DNA from: Hymenobacter elongatus | GTDB taxonomy: Bacteria; Bacteroidota; Bacteroidia; Cytophagales; Hymenobacteraceae | Reading direction: 5' to 3' | Assembly (NCBI RefSeq): GCF_004745955.1 | Contig: NZ_SRLD01000023.1 | Location: forward strand, 1 to 64,000 | DNA length: 64,000 nucleotides | Part shown: piece by piece, positions 39,396-49,656 of the stretch | Numbering within the stretch: position 1 is the stretch's first letter | How the letters are laid out: every line of letters starts with the position of its first letter | Translations under genes and position numbers: made by a program | The notes under the pieces: model-generated | Seen by the model: only the letters and a program-made list of their open reading frames with translations | Database searches by the model: none | Told to the model about the DNA's origin: nothing

Positions 39396-39935
39396 CTACC
39401 AGGTGTTTTTCCACATCATCGACTCTACCGGCTTGTCGGTGCGGTCGTTGTATTTGGCGTTGGCCTTGCGGTTGTAAAAGGTCTGCACGTCGCCCTGCAC
39501 GGCGAAGTAGATAAGCTGGCCGATGGGCATGCCAGGATAGATGCGCACACGCTGGGTGACGGAAATTTCCAGCGTCCAGGTGTTGCAGAATCCTACGTCA
39601 CCTTTGCCGGCGGTGGCGTGAATATCAATGCCCAGCCGGCCCACGCTCGATTTGCCTTCCAGAAACGGAACCTGGGCATGGCTTTCGGTATACTCTTCCG
39701 TTACACCCAGATACAGCACACCGGGTTCCAGCACGAAGCCTTCAGCCGCTGATATCTCAAACACATCGATTTCATTATGCTTGCGGGCGTCCAGCACGGC
39801 GTCGCGGTAGGTAGCCAGGTAGCGGCCCAGGTGAACATCGTACGAGTTGGTGCCCAGGCAGGTGGGGTCGTAGGGCTCGATGACGATGTTGCCGCGCTCA
39901 ATTTCGGCCAGAATCTGTTGATCGGTAAGAATCAT
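39396..39935 (-). CDS. dcd: dCTP deaminase
   Basis: 179 aa. Family marks: MILTDQQILAEIERGNIVI, TCLGTNSYDVHLG, the active-site stretch FLEGKSSVGRLGIDIHATAG, and GFCNTWTLEI. The trimeric enzyme converts dCTP to dUTP for dTTP synthesis; it could also be bifunctional with dUTPase activity, which sequence alone does not settle here. It starts 30 bases after the stop of the preceding membrane-protein gene and is probably in an operon with it. Confidence 0.93.
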   Translation of the reverse strand: MILTDQQILAEIERGNIVIEPYDPTCLGTNSYDVHLGRYLATYRDAVLDARKHNEIDVFEISAAEGFVLEPGVLYLGVTEEYTESHAQVPFLEGKSSVGRLGIDIHATAGKGDVGFCNTWTLEISVTQRVRIYPGMPIGQLIYFAVQGDVQTFYNRKANAKYNDRTDKPVESMMWKNTW

Positions 39936-39965
39936 AGGGGGAGAGTAGGAATGCTCTAATCGGGG

Positions 39966-40832
39966 TTACTCGGGGTCGTCTTCATCGCCGTAGCGGTCTT
40001 CGGGCAGGGAGTTGGCCGGGCGCTTGCGGGGGCGGCTGGCCTCGGGCTGCTGCTGTTCCAGCTCCTCGGCCAGCCCATCGAGGCGGGCGCGCAGGTCGGG
40101 CAGCACGGTGGTTATGACGTAGGCCAGCAGTAGGGTGGAGGTGGCCGCCAACAGCAGCGTTAGGTAGTCGACCCAATCGTGCTGCACTGCTCCGTCGAGT
40201 GCCCGGCCGGCTGAGGTGGGGGAGGCCAACGAGTTGGTTTCAGTCCGCTCGGGCTGGGGCGCGGGGTCTTCCACGGGCGCGCTGGTGGTGGGCACGGCGT
40301 CCACATCAGCCGGTGGCACGGCGGCTTCATCGACGGCTACGTCTTCCGGACTGGGGTCCTCGGAGGCGTTGAACTGGGCGGAGGCCTGCTTGCCGGCGCG
40401 CTGCAACGAGCGAATCAGGGCTACCCGCTCATCGCGGGGCAACACCCGGATAAAGAACTCGAAGTTCTTGTCGATCAGGAGTTTGTTAAGCTGCTTCTCA
40501 AACTCGGCCAGGTCAGTGCGGCCTTTGCCAAAACGACTCTTGAAGCGCTCCGAGACGTCGTTGTAATTCAGGAATAGCTTTTTCAGGCTGGTATTAGCCC
40601 CAAAGCCGTCAAACTGCTTGCGGGCTTGGTGGCTGCGTAGCGTAACGGGAAACTTGTTGCGGGTGAACGACTTATCGTAGACCGTTTCCATTGTCCGGAA
40701 ATTGAGCTCGTCTACGGTGCGGTCGAACAGGCGCTTGTTAGCGGCGGCCGGCGCTTCTACCTGGGCATGCAAGGGGCCTGGGGCGGCAACCAGCAGGAAA
40801 ACAAAGCAGAACAGAAAGCGAAATTGGCGCAT
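39966..40832 (-). CDS. Exported/membrane protein of unknown function
   Basis: 288 aa from the ATG at 40832. A signal peptide (RQFRFLFCFVFLLVAAPGPLHAQ) precedes a helical domain (about 30-170), a low-complexity Pro/Glu/Ala stretch (about 170-220), and one hydrophobic helix (YLTLLLAATSTLLLAYVITT) followed by a charged, basic-then-acidic tail. So the domain probably sits in the periplasm anchored by the late helix. I do not recognise the family. Co-directed with dcd, 30 bases apart. Confidence 0.65.
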   Translation of the reverse strand: MRQFRFLFCFVFLLVAAPGPLHAQVEAPAAANKRLFDRTVDELNFRTMETVYDKSFTRNKFPVTLRSHQARKQFDGFGANTSLKKLFLNYNDVSERFKSRFGKGRTDLAEFEKQLNKLLIDKNFEFFIRVLPRDERVALIRSLQRAGKQASAQFNASEDPSPEDVAVDEAAVPPADVDAVPTTSAPVEDPAPQPERTETNSLASPTSAGRALDGAVQHDWVDYLTLLLAATSTLLLAYVITTVLPDLRARLDGLAEELEQQQPEASRPRKRPANSLPEDRYGDEDDPE

Positions 40833-40853
40833 GGCAACAAAGCAGATTGGCCG

Positions 40854-40861
40854 CAAAGGTA
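40854..40861 (-). promoter_or_regulatory. Candidate -7 box for the 40832 gene
   Basis: TACCTTTG on the minus strand (40861-40854), 21 bases before the ATG at 40832. TCTG rather than TTTG lies 19 bases upstream. Confidence 0.5.
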
Positions 40862-40914
40862 ACCAGTTGCCGTCGTGGTTCAGAAAAGGAGCGAAAAAAC
40901 AGTTTTTCCTGTTT

Positions 40915-41078
40915 CTGTCACCTCTCATCCTGAGCTTGCGAAGGATCTTCCTTGCCTACGCCACCGAAGTTCAATAAACGCAGAAAGCCCTTTCCTACCG
41001 CAGCAGGAAAGGGCTCTGTAGGTTGCATAGCGTTTGCCGTCAAGCCGAGGAAAGTTCTTCGCCAGCTCAGAATGACAG
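40915..41078. repeat. Imperfect palindromic repeat of the TCAT-CTGAGC family
   Basis: The left arm (CTGTCA, then CATCCTGAGCTTGCGAAGGA) and the right arm ending CTCAGAATGACAG (to 41078) form an imperfect inverted repeat of about 164 bases. At its centre is an independent hairpin (40986-41015). The left arm shares the pattern TCAT-CTGAGC-TG-CGAAG-ATCT with the repeats at 32614 and 37964. Confidence 0.6.
40986..41015. terminator. Terminator hairpin of hemL within the repeat
   Basis: AGCCCTTTCCT (40986-40996) pairs exactly with AGGAAAGGGCT (41005-41015); on the minus strand TTTCTG follows. It lies about 100 bases after the hemL stop and can also face the divergent 40832 region. Confidence 0.6.
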
Positions 41079-41118
41079 ACGGTAAGTGTGACTGCCGCAA
41101 ACCATTCAGCCCGGAGTC

Positions 41119-42435
<1,317 letters not shown>

Positions 42436-42543
42436 ATACAAAAAGGTAGAGCAAAGCCTCGCTTCGCGCATCGGTGAACAGGAACTGATGAAAAACGCCC
42501 GGCTGGCACGACTCGCAGCCAGTACGTGTGGCTACGCGTAAGG

Positions 42544-44565
42544 CTACCGCACGCCCACCGGGTTTTGGACTTCTATTTCCAGTCGTTCCAGCTTGGTGAC
42601 GGGTACGTACTGGTTGTCGTGGGCGCCGCTGGGGTAGCCGATGCCCTGAAAAGCCGAACCAGAAACCGGCCCGGAGGCGGCAAGGTTTTGCTGAAAGCCG
42701 GGGCCGTGCAAATGAAGCTGGGAAGCGAAATAATACAGCAGCTCAAAGCCGGTGAAGGCAAACACCGACGGCGGCAGATTCTGCCGCTGGATGTAGAGCT
42801 GGCGGAAGCGGCGCACGCCCGGTGCGGCTTTGTCGAGGTACTTGGGATGAATAAAAAATATGTCGCGCGAGTCGAGCTGCCCCAGACTCACCCGGTTGTT
42901 TTCGAGCCAGGAGGCGTACGTCAGCAGGGGGAGGCGCGCGCCCTGGCTTTGCAGCACGCCCAGGGTGTAGGGCCCGGCCTTGCGGTGGTCGGAGGCAACG
43001 ACCAAGTGGCCCACGGTTTTCAGGTCGAGGCCCGCGAAACCGGCCCCGATGGATTCCTCCACGTCGGAATTGATGCGGCGCAATTGTAGTACTTTGCCAC
43101 CCAAAGCTTCGTAGGCCGTTTTGTAGGCCTGGCCAAACGCGGCTTCATCCTTGGTGTCCTCGTGGAGTACCACGGCTGTACGGCTCGTGAAGCGGGAAAT
43201 GGCAAACTGCGCCGCCTGCCGGGCCTGGGTCGTCATGCTGGGCTCGAACAGGTAGTGCCAACCATTATCGAGCACCAGATCCGCGTCCTGCGACAACGGG
43301 TTGATGCAGACAATCTGCTTTTGCTGGGCGTAGCGGGCCAGAATCTTACTGCCCGACTTGTACACCGGCCCGATAATCATATCCATCGACGCCAACTCGG
43401 GCAGCGCCAGTACCTGCTTCAGCTGGAGAGTATCGGCTCCGGTATCGTAGGAAAACAGCTGCACGGGGTGGCCCTCGCGCTGCAGCGAGTCCTGGGCCAG
43501 CCGCATGCCCGCGTACAGGTCGGTCACGAACTGGTTTTTGCGCTGCTTCTCCCAACTAGGGTCATTGAACTCGAAGGGCAGCAGCACGGCCACGTTGTAG
43601 CTGCTTTTTCTGGCCGCTTTGGGGCGTGGCGTGTAGCGGGTCCGGTCGAGGCTGAACTGGGTGATGAGCTGGTCGAGCAGAGCTTTGTCGGCGTCGGTAT
43701 ACCAGCCACTGGCCACCAGCTTGTCGGCGTAGGCGCGGGCCAGGGCCGCATCCTGGGGGTAGCGCGGCAGCAGGCTCTGAAACACGAGTTTGTCTTTGAT
43801 GCGCGGTAGATAGACCGTCTTCATGGCTTCCCGCTCGGTTTCGAGGCGGCCGGCGGGCAGCTGGCCCAGCATTTTCAGCGCATTGTCGGCTTCGCCCAAC
43901 TCAAAGGAAACCTGAGCCTGCAGAAAAAATGCCTCGGCCAGGTTCGGCCAGCTGGGGTACTCGTTGCGCAGCAGGTTCAGCATTTGTTCCGCCTCCGACC
44001 ATCTCTTGGCGCGGGTAGCGGCCACGGCATACAGATATGCCGCCTCCGGGCCCCGGTCAAACTTTGCCGTGGGCGGTGTGAGCGGCTCCAATTCCTGCAT
44101 GGCCAGCTCGTAGCGGGTCTGCGCAAGCAGCGTTTTTCCATTCTGATACCGCACGGCTGGAGTACTGGAGCCCATATTGGCCGGTAACGGCACCTGGGGC
44201 TTGGCCGCAACGGCAGGAGCAGGGGCTTTAACCGGAGCTGTTCCGGCCGAGCTGCTGCTGGCCGGGAGCGGCTTCGCAGCGGTGGCAGAAGCGGCAGGCG
44301 TGGCAGTGCTCTTGCTGCCAGCGGCGGGCTTGGTGGCGGGCATGGCACTTTTGCCCGGCGCCGTAACTCCTTTGCCGGGAGTCGTTGGGCTGGCTGTGGT
44401 GGGCTTTGCCGGCGTGGCGGTCGGCTTTTTGGTCGTGGCAGGTACGGCCGTGCCAGCTGGCCGCGTTGCCGCAGGCCTGGAGGTCGGCTGCTGGGCCCGA
44501 AGCGCACGGGGAGAAGCAGCAGCCAGCAGCAAGACTGCCAGCTGAAAAGTAAAGAAATGCCTCAT
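42544..44565 (-). CDS. LppC/LpoA-like periplasmic-binding-fold protein
   Basis: 673 aa from the ATG at 44565, which opens a signal peptide (FFTFQLAVLLLAAASPRALRAQ). A Pro/Ala/Thr/Lys-rich low-complexity stretch (about 25-130) is followed by a TPR-like helical region (about 150-310) and a periplasmic-binding type 1 fold (about 335-665; YNVAVLLPFEFND, then MIIGPVYKSG and LVVASDHRKAG). This TPR-plus-binding-fold layout resembles LpoA/LppC, the outer-membrane activator of PBP1A in Gammaproteobacteria, but the function in Bacteroidota is unproven. Confidence 0.78.
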   Translation of the reverse strand: MRHFFTFQLAVLLLAAASPRALRAQQPTSRPAATRPAGTAVPATTKKPTATPAKPTTASPTTPGKGVTAPGKSAMPATKPAAGSKSTATPAASATAAKPLPASSSSAGTAPVKAPAPAVAAKPQVPLPANMGSSTPAVRYQNGKTLLAQTRYELAMQELEPLTPPTAKFDRGPEAAYLYAVAATRAKRWSEAEQMLNLLRNEYPSWPNLAEAFFLQAQVSFELGEADNALKMLGQLPAGRLETEREAMKTVYLPRIKDKLVFQSLLPRYPQDAALARAYADKLVASGWYTDADKALLDQLITQFSLDRTRYTPRPKAARKSSYNVAVLLPFEFNDPSWEKQRKNQFVTDLYAGMRLAQDSLQREGHPVQLFSYDTGADTLQLKQVLALPELASMDMIIGPVYKSGSKILARYAQQKQIVCINPLSQDADLVLDNGWHYLFEPSMTTQARQAAQFAISRFTSRTAVVLHEDTKDEAAFGQAYKTAYEALGGKVLQLRRINSDVEESIGAGFAGLDLKTVGHLVVASDHRKAGPYTLGVLQSQGARLPLLTYASWLENNRVSLGQLDSRDIFFIHPKYLDKAAPGVRRFRQLYIQRQNLPPSVFAFTGFELLYYFASQLHLHGPGFQQNLAASGPVSGSAFQGIGYPSGAHDNQYVPVTKLERLEIEVQNPVGVR

Positions 44566-44632
44566 AGCCGAGGGCGGGAATAATTGGTTCACAAGCAGAA
44601 AATCGCGGCAGATGCCACCTGCCTTATTCGGG

Positions 44633-44640
44633 CAAAGGTA
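44633..44640 (-). promoter_or_regulatory. Candidate -7 box for the LppC-like gene
   Basis: TACCTTTG on the minus strand (44640-44633), about 68 bases before the ATG at 44565. No clear -33 element. Confidence 0.45.
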
Positions 44641-44762
44641 CGCAGGATCGGTGGGGAAGATTGTGGTGCTTTCTGCTCCTGTACTAGTAGGCTGAAGCTG
44701 TCGTTGGGGCATTGACCACTGCAAGGCTATGCGCTGCCCGCCAAATTTCCGTAATTGAACCC

Positions 44763-45458
44763 ATGCACACGTCCGTCGCCGCCTTTTCCCTACCCCAAAT
44801 GCGCCAGCGGCTCCAGCTGCTGCTCGTGCTCGGGGCCTCGCTCACGTTGAGCGTGGCCTTGATCATCGGCCGCGTATTGCTGACCCAGCAGATGACGTTC
44901 ATATTTCTGCTCTGGAATCTGTTTCTGGCCTTGGTGCCGTTTGGGCTGAGTACGATGCTGGGTATGGCAGCCGGCCCCATTCGGGCCCGGCTGCTGCTGC
45001 CCGTTGGCGTAGTGTGGCTGCTGTTTTTTCCCAACGCGCCCTATATTCTCACCGACCTCTTTCATCTGGAGCCCCGCGCCGGCGTGCCCTACTGGTATGA
45101 TCTGGCCCTGATTCTGACCTGCGCCTGGAATGGCTTGATGCTGGCGTACGCCTCGCTGCTGGATATGCAGACGCTGGTGCGGCGGCGGCTGGGCCCGGCC
45201 GCCGGGTGGGCATTTGCCGTGGTGGCGCTGCTCCTTAGTAGCTTCGGTATTTACCTGGGCCGGTTTCTGCGCTTCAATAGCTGGGATGTGCTGACCAATC
45301 CGCTTACGCTGTTCTACGATATTCTGAACCGGGTGCTGCACCCGGCCGCGCACCCGCGCACCTGGGGCGTAACGCTGCTGTTCGGCGTGTTTCTGCTGCT
45401 GGGCTATAGCACCGTGCGGTTGCTGGGCCGCATGGACGACGCCCGAGTACGGGAGTAG
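44763..45458 (+). CDS. DUF1361 membrane protein
   Basis: 231 aa from the ATG at 44763. Seven or so hydrophobic helices and the DUF1361 marks WNLFLALVPFGLS, WLLFFPNAPYILTDLFHL, YDLALILTCAWNG and FGIYLGRFLRFNSWDVLTNP. An integral membrane protein of unknown role. Its start is 197 bases from the divergent LppC-like gene's start. The next gene is convergent. Confidence 0.88.
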   Translation: MHTSVAAFSLPQMRQRLQLLLVLGASLTLSVALIIGRVLLTQQMTFIFLLWNLFLALVPFGLSTMLGMAAGPIRARLLLPVGVVWLLFFPNAPYILTDLFHLEPRAGVPYWYDLALILTCAWNGLMLAYASLLDMQTLVRRRLGPAAGWAFAVVALLLSSFGIYLGRFLRFNSWDVLTNPLTLFYDILNRVLHPAAHPRTWGVTLLFGVFLLLGYSTVRLLGRMDDARVRE

Positions 45459-45520
45459 CCTGCCCCGAAAGCGGAATTCCGTGTGCCCACAGGTACAAGC
45501 ATCGGCGAAATACACTCCTT

Positions 45521-45568
45521 AGAGCCTAGCTGAATATATGAGTATGACGTTCTATTTGGCTAGGCTCT
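45521..45568. terminator. Hairpin between DUF1361 and GATase genes
   Basis: AGAGCCTAGC (45521-45530) and GCTAGGCTCT (45559-45568) pair perfectly, the right arm reaching the stop codon of the minus-strand GATase gene. The long loop contains GTATGACGTTCT, a degenerate piece of the repeat arm GCATGACGTTCT found elsewhere in the window. Confidence 0.5.
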
Positions 45569-46275
45569 CAATACGCCGCTCCGCGCTGAGCCAGCTGATC
45601 TAATAACCCGAACAGAAACGCCTTTCCCGCTGCCAGCTCAGCGGCGCGCTGCCGCAGCTCGGTAGCCGTTTGTACCCACGGGCCGGGCACCAGCTCGTGG
45701 CCATCGTGGTGCAGCATCTCGCCCAGTATTTCCGCCGTCAGCTCAGGGTGAAACTGTAGGCCTACTATCCGATTATCAACCACAAAGCCCTGGTGCGCAC
45801 ATGCCTGAGAAGAGGCTATCGGCACTGCTCCCGCCGGTAGCCCAAACGTGTCGCCGTGCCAGTGCAGCACCGTAATGGCCTCGGTGAAATGCCGCAGCAG
45901 CGGGTGCGTTGCTGCTTCTGGGGCCGGTTGAATAGCCCAAAAGCCAATTTCCAGTGCCGGATTTCGATATACCCTGGCCCCCAGCGCATCGGCCAGCAAC
46001 TGGGCTCCTAAGCAAATGCCCAGGACCATCTTGCCCGCCTTCATAGCTGCCCGGATAAACGCCTTCTCCGGGGCGAGCCAGCCGTACCGGTTTTCCTCGT
46101 CTACGCCCATCACGCCTCCCAGAACTACGAGCCAATCGAAGTCCTGAAGTGCCGGAAAACTAGGCTCCGGCGCATACAGGTGCGTGAACGACCACTCGTG
46201 GCCATGTGCGGCGGCCCACTCCAACAGTAAGCCAGGGGTTTCGAAAGCTGCATGTTGTAAGCAGTGAATTTGCAT
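45568..46275 (-). CDS. Class I glutamine amidotransferase
   Basis: 235 aa. A triad-type glutaminase domain: the Cys in LGICLGAQLLADA, and His and Glu in LQFHPELTAEIL. The opening LVVLGGVMGVDEENRYGWL is typical of GMP-synthase-like stand-alone amidotransferases. It would release ammonia from glutamine for an unknown acceptor enzyme, or act on a gamma-glutamyl compound. It begins 2 bases after the stop of the preceding minus-strand gene, so the two are co-transcribed. Confidence 0.88.
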   Translation of the reverse strand: MQIHCLQHAAFETPGLLLEWAAAHGHEWSFTHLYAPEPSFPALQDFDWLVVLGGVMGVDEENRYGWLAPEKAFIRAAMKAGKMVLGICLGAQLLADALGARVYRNPALEIGFWAIQPAPEAATHPLLRHFTEAITVLHWHGDTFGLPAGAVPIASSQACAHQGFVVDNRIVGLQFHPELTAEILGEMLHHDGHELVPGPWVQTATELRQRAAELAAGKAFLFGLLDQLAQRGAAY

Positions 46276-46277
46276 CG

Positions 46278-47012
46278 TCAGCGTAGGTCAGCGTGTTCCA
46301 GATACAGACTGCGCACCACCGTGAGGCGTATGGGCGGCTGGCCGGCTCCGGGCGTCGCCGTCAGGAGCTGCTTTGCGTGCAAGGGCCGGGCAGCAGCAGC
46401 AGTAGCCAGCAGCAGTGCCGACGGTTGCAGGTTCATAGCGGTTCCGGCGTTTGCCGCCAGCCGCACCGAAACGATTTGGTCGAAATCGGGCTGGCTGGCA
46501 ATGCGGTGCGCTACAAACTGCTCGTCGGCATTGCCAACCAGTAGTAGCAGCGGCGTAGCGGTGGTGTTGGGTACTAGCTCCTGAAAATACAGCACCAGTT
46601 TGATCTGCACCGGAATCTGGCGGGCAATAGCAGTGCCGCCCCGCTCAAAATGGCCCCGATACAACGTACCGCGGAAGGGCTGGGGGCGCCGCAGCATATC
46701 GGGTAGTACAAATGTTTCGGGCTCCAGCGTATACACGGTTTCCATCGGAAACTGCTGCCGGCTGGCTTGGTAGGCCGTCCGCGCCGAGTCGCTGAGCGTC
46801 AGCTCCAGCAGCACTTGGTAGTGGTGCGGACTGTGAAACATGGGCAGGTGCGAGGCATAGATGTGCCGGTCACCAAAAACCAGCATGCCGTGCGTGCTGG
46901 GTCGGTCGGCGGAGTGCGCCGCCGGGTGCTGGCCCAGCGTTGGAAGCCCGCTAAGAAGCAGCAGCGCGGCAAACAGCGCGCGTGACAGAGCCCGCGCAGG
47001 GAAAAGAAGCAT
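46278..47012 (-). CDS. Exported protein of unknown function
   Basis: 244 aa from the ATG at 47012, which opens a signal peptide (ALSRALFAALLLLSGLPTLG). The mature chain has HGMLVFGDRHIYASHLPMFH and several Tyr/His-rich beta-like stretches (LYRGHFERGG), ending in LTVVRSLYLEHADL. Longer upstream frames run into the pseudogene region on the other strand. I do not recognise the family. It heads a two-gene unit with the amidotransferase. Confidence 0.65.
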   Translation of the reverse strand: MLLFPARALSRALFAALLLLSGLPTLGQHPAAHSADRPSTHGMLVFGDRHIYASHLPMFHSPHHYQVLLELTLSDSARTAYQASRQQFPMETVYTLEPETFVLPDMLRRPQPFRGTLYRGHFERGGTAIARQIPVQIKLVLYFQELVPNTTATPLLLLVGNADEQFVAHRIASQPDFDQIVSVRLAANAGTAMNLQPSALLLATAAAARPLHAKQLLTATPGAGQPPIRLTVVRSLYLEHADLR

Positions 47013-47057
47013 GTGTCGGAACGGACAGCTTGGGATTGCCAATAAGCGGCACCGAGG

Positions 47058-47065
47058 CAAAGGTA
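47058..47065 (-). promoter_or_regulatory. Candidate -7 box for the 47012-45568 operon
   Basis: TACCTTTG on the minus strand (47065-47058), 46 bases before the ATG at 47012. No clear -33 element. Confidence 0.45.
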
Positions 47066-47138
47066 GCCGGGAAGCGTGCTTTTCTGCTATAACTCTCCCA
47101 TAAAGCCGTTTATTGATGCTCTTTTTCATTCGTGTTTT

Positions 47139-49035
47139 ATGAAACTTTCTCCCCTGCAGCATGTGGTGGCCCAGGCCAGGCAGGTAGTGCGTCGCTTTCC
47201 TCTCACGCTGCTGTGCAGCTTCATTTTATGTGCGGCCGGCATCTATCAGCAGCGACTCAGCCCCGCCATGGAGCAAAAATGACTGGCTATTTCCGGTCTT
47301 GTCCACGGCCGCACTCGGACTGACCCTGACGCTAGCGGTAACCCTGGCTGCCGAGCGCTACCACTGGCCGCTGTGGAGGAAGCTGGCTGCCAACGCCGTG
47401 GCTGTCGGTCTGCTCAGCGGCTGGTACGTGGCCTGCCCCGCCGAGCCTGCCACCGTGTGGGCGCTCCGGCTGCTGGTGCTGCTGGTGGTGCTGCATTTGC
47501 TGGTGGCTGTGGTGCCCTACCTCGGTGAGCTGCGCCGCACGGCCGATACACCGGGCTTCTGGCGCTACAACGAAACCCTGTTTCTGCGCATCCTCACGGC
47601 TGGCCTCTACTCCGGGGTGCTGTTTGCGGGCTGCGGGCTAGCCTTATTGACGATAGGAAACCTGTTCGACATAAAGTTCGCCTCGTATGTCTATGCCCAT
47701 CTGTTCCTGGTGCTGGGAACAGTATTCAATACCTGGTTTTTTCTGGCCAGCGTGCCAGCCAACGTTGCCACCCTGGAGCAGGAAGCGCCTTATCAGTAGG
47801 GGCTGAAAGCCTTTACCCAATTCGCTCTGTTACCCCTGATGCTGCTGTATGGCGGTATTTTGTACGCCTACATGGGGCGCATTCTGGTGCAATGGGAGTT
47901 GCCCAAAGGCTGGGTGTCCTTCCTGATTCTGGCTTTTTCGGTAGCAGGAATCTTTGCGTTGCTGCTCATTCATCCCATCCGGGAAGCGGCCGAAAACACC
48001 TGGATTCGCACCTTCGCGCGCTGGTTTTACCGGGCGCTTTTTCCGTTGTTGGGGCTGCTGGCGGTGGCCATTTACACGCGTGTTCAGCAGTATGGCATCA
48101 CCGAAGAGCGCTACTCTGTGCTGGTGTTGGCCGCTTGGCTTGCCCTGATTGCCACCTACTTTCTGCTGCGGCAGGGGCGGGGCATCATCTGGATTCCGGC
48201 GTCGCTGGCGGTGGTGGCGCTGCTCAGCGTTGTGGGACCCTGGAGCGCCTTCGCCGTGGCGCAGCGCAGCCAGCACCGGCAGCTGCTGGCCCTGAGCCAG
48301 CAGTATCAGCTACTACAGAACGGCAAGCTCGACAATGCTGGTAAGCACCAGACCAAGCTGCCATGGGAAGTGCGCAAGCGTACCTCGTCCATCTTCGATT
48401 TTTTTGCCGACCGTAACGCTTTGGCGCAGCTGCAGCCGCAATTCAGCGCTTCCCTGCAACTACCGGATTCTATTCGGCAGCAGCCCCGCTGGAAGCAGCA
48501 GCAGTGGGTGTCCGACCGGCTGTTTGCTGCCAGCCAGCTGTTTCGTGTCGACCGTGCCGATGAGCATTCAGGTACTGTACCGCAGGTATCCACCACCTTT
48601 CGCACCGAAGAGCCCAAAGTGCAACCATTGGGCCGAGGCCGCTATTGGCTGCCTACTATCGCTACGCTGGATTATCGAAATCTATCCGACGATACTACCG
48701 AGCATTTACTCCTGCGCGAGGGCACGTTTCGGCTCCGTAGTACGCAGTACCGGCGCCGGCTGGTGCTCGAACAGCTCCGACCCGATGGCCAGTGGCAACC
48801 CGTACTGGCCGCCGAGCCCGGCGCTTTCGTCGACTCCCTGGCCCGTCAGCATCCGGGCGAAAACAAGGAGGAAGAAAATGAGAGTATCCGGCTGCCGGCC
48901 ACGGGCATGACTTTGACAGCCAGTGGTAAAGGTGCTACGTTACGGCTGTTTGTTCGGTATATCAATCGCACCGACCGCCAGGATACCGTGAAGTATGAAT
49001 ATGATGGAAACGGCCTGCTCGAGTTTGTCGAGTAG
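47139..49035 (+). pseudogene. DUF4153 membrane protein gene with a frameshift and an amber codon
   Basis: Three pieces read as one DUF4153 protein of about 631 residues. The first, from the ATG at 47139, ends in CAA AAA TGA at 47280; shifting by one base in the A5 run at 47274-47278 (one extra A) restores the frame, giving NDWLFPVLSTAALG. The second piece runs to a TAG at 47797-47799, and the third continues in the same frame, GLKAFTQFALLPLMLLYGGI, to 49035. Removing one base gives 1896 bases, exactly 632 codons. The parts together hold ten or so membrane helices followed by a long soluble end. Sequencing error at the A run is possible, but the amber needs a second error, so a real pseudogene is more likely. 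Confidence 0.8.
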
Positions 49036-49179
49036 TTGATAGAAGGCGCTGCTGCACAGAGTTCTTATCAAAGAAGCTGTGGGTTCGGTTCCACGGTTGA
49101 TTGTTTCAACGTGGCGAAGCAGTACGGGTGCCAGCACCAGCATCATGGCTAATGCCGTAATATAACGACCCACGCGAGG

Positions 49180-49404
49180 CTACACCATTTCGGCGTGCCG
49201 AAACAGAATGACTACCAGCGCCGCCATAACCACCACGGCCAACCCAACGAAAAATAAAGCCCAGAAAGCCAGCCCGGTACCTAGCACCCCCCAGAGGCTT
49301 GAATAGGTCATCTGATGCATTTTCCTGTATGCCCACAGCGCAAACAAGCAGTACGGACCCGCCAGGAAGTAGAACTTCGGATAAGTCAGCAAAAACTCCA
49401 TCAT
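49180..49404 (-). CDS. Small membrane protein
   Basis: 74 aa from the ATG at 49404 (a second ATG directly follows). Two hydrophobic helices (KFYFLAGPYCLFALWAYRK and LAFWALFFVGLAVVVMAALV). The upstream in-frame extension falls into a palindromic repeat, so the later start is preferred. Unknown function. A possible second ORF downstream (49173 to about 49036) has one hydrophobic helix but overlaps the DUF4153 pseudogene and is not called. Confidence 0.55.
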   Translation of the reverse strand: MMEFLLTYPKFYFLAGPYCLFALWAYRKMHQMTYSSLWGVLGTGLAFWALFFVGLAVVVMAALVVILFRHAEMV

Positions 49405-49437
49405 CCGCTTAGTATCTGTTTGAGTCAGTTTCTGGAG

Positions 49438-49544
49438 TCGTCCCAACCATGTAGAGACGCATAGTTGCGTCTCATCGTTGAACGGTGCGGGCCAATCGTT
49501 CAACGATGTAGAGACGCAACTATGCGTCTCTACATCGTTGGGAC
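49438..49544. repeat. 107-base palindromic repeat of the GTAGAGACGCA type
   Basis: CGTCCCAAC-C-ATGTAGAGACGCATAG...(49438-49471) pairs with the right arm AGACGCAACTATGCG...GTTGGGACG (49511-49544) almost perfectly over 34 bases. Inside, CATCGTTGAACG and CGTTCAACGATG form a further inverted repeat. It is a different family from the TCATGCTGAGC repeats. It precedes the 49404 gene's start by 34 bases. Confidence 0.7.
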
Positions 49545-49656
49545 GCTTTAATTGCTAACCCAAACAGCTTCTTAATAAATAGAGTGTAGTACCGGCTACT
49601 ACGCAAACTGCCGCTCCGGTCACCCGAAGCGGCAGTTTAGCCATGCACCAGAGTGT

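Noticed and set aside
48940..49173. 77-codon minus-strand ORF downstream of the small membrane protein
   Set aside because: One hydrophobic helix is suggestive, but a third of it overlaps the DUF4153 reading frame and nothing supports translation.
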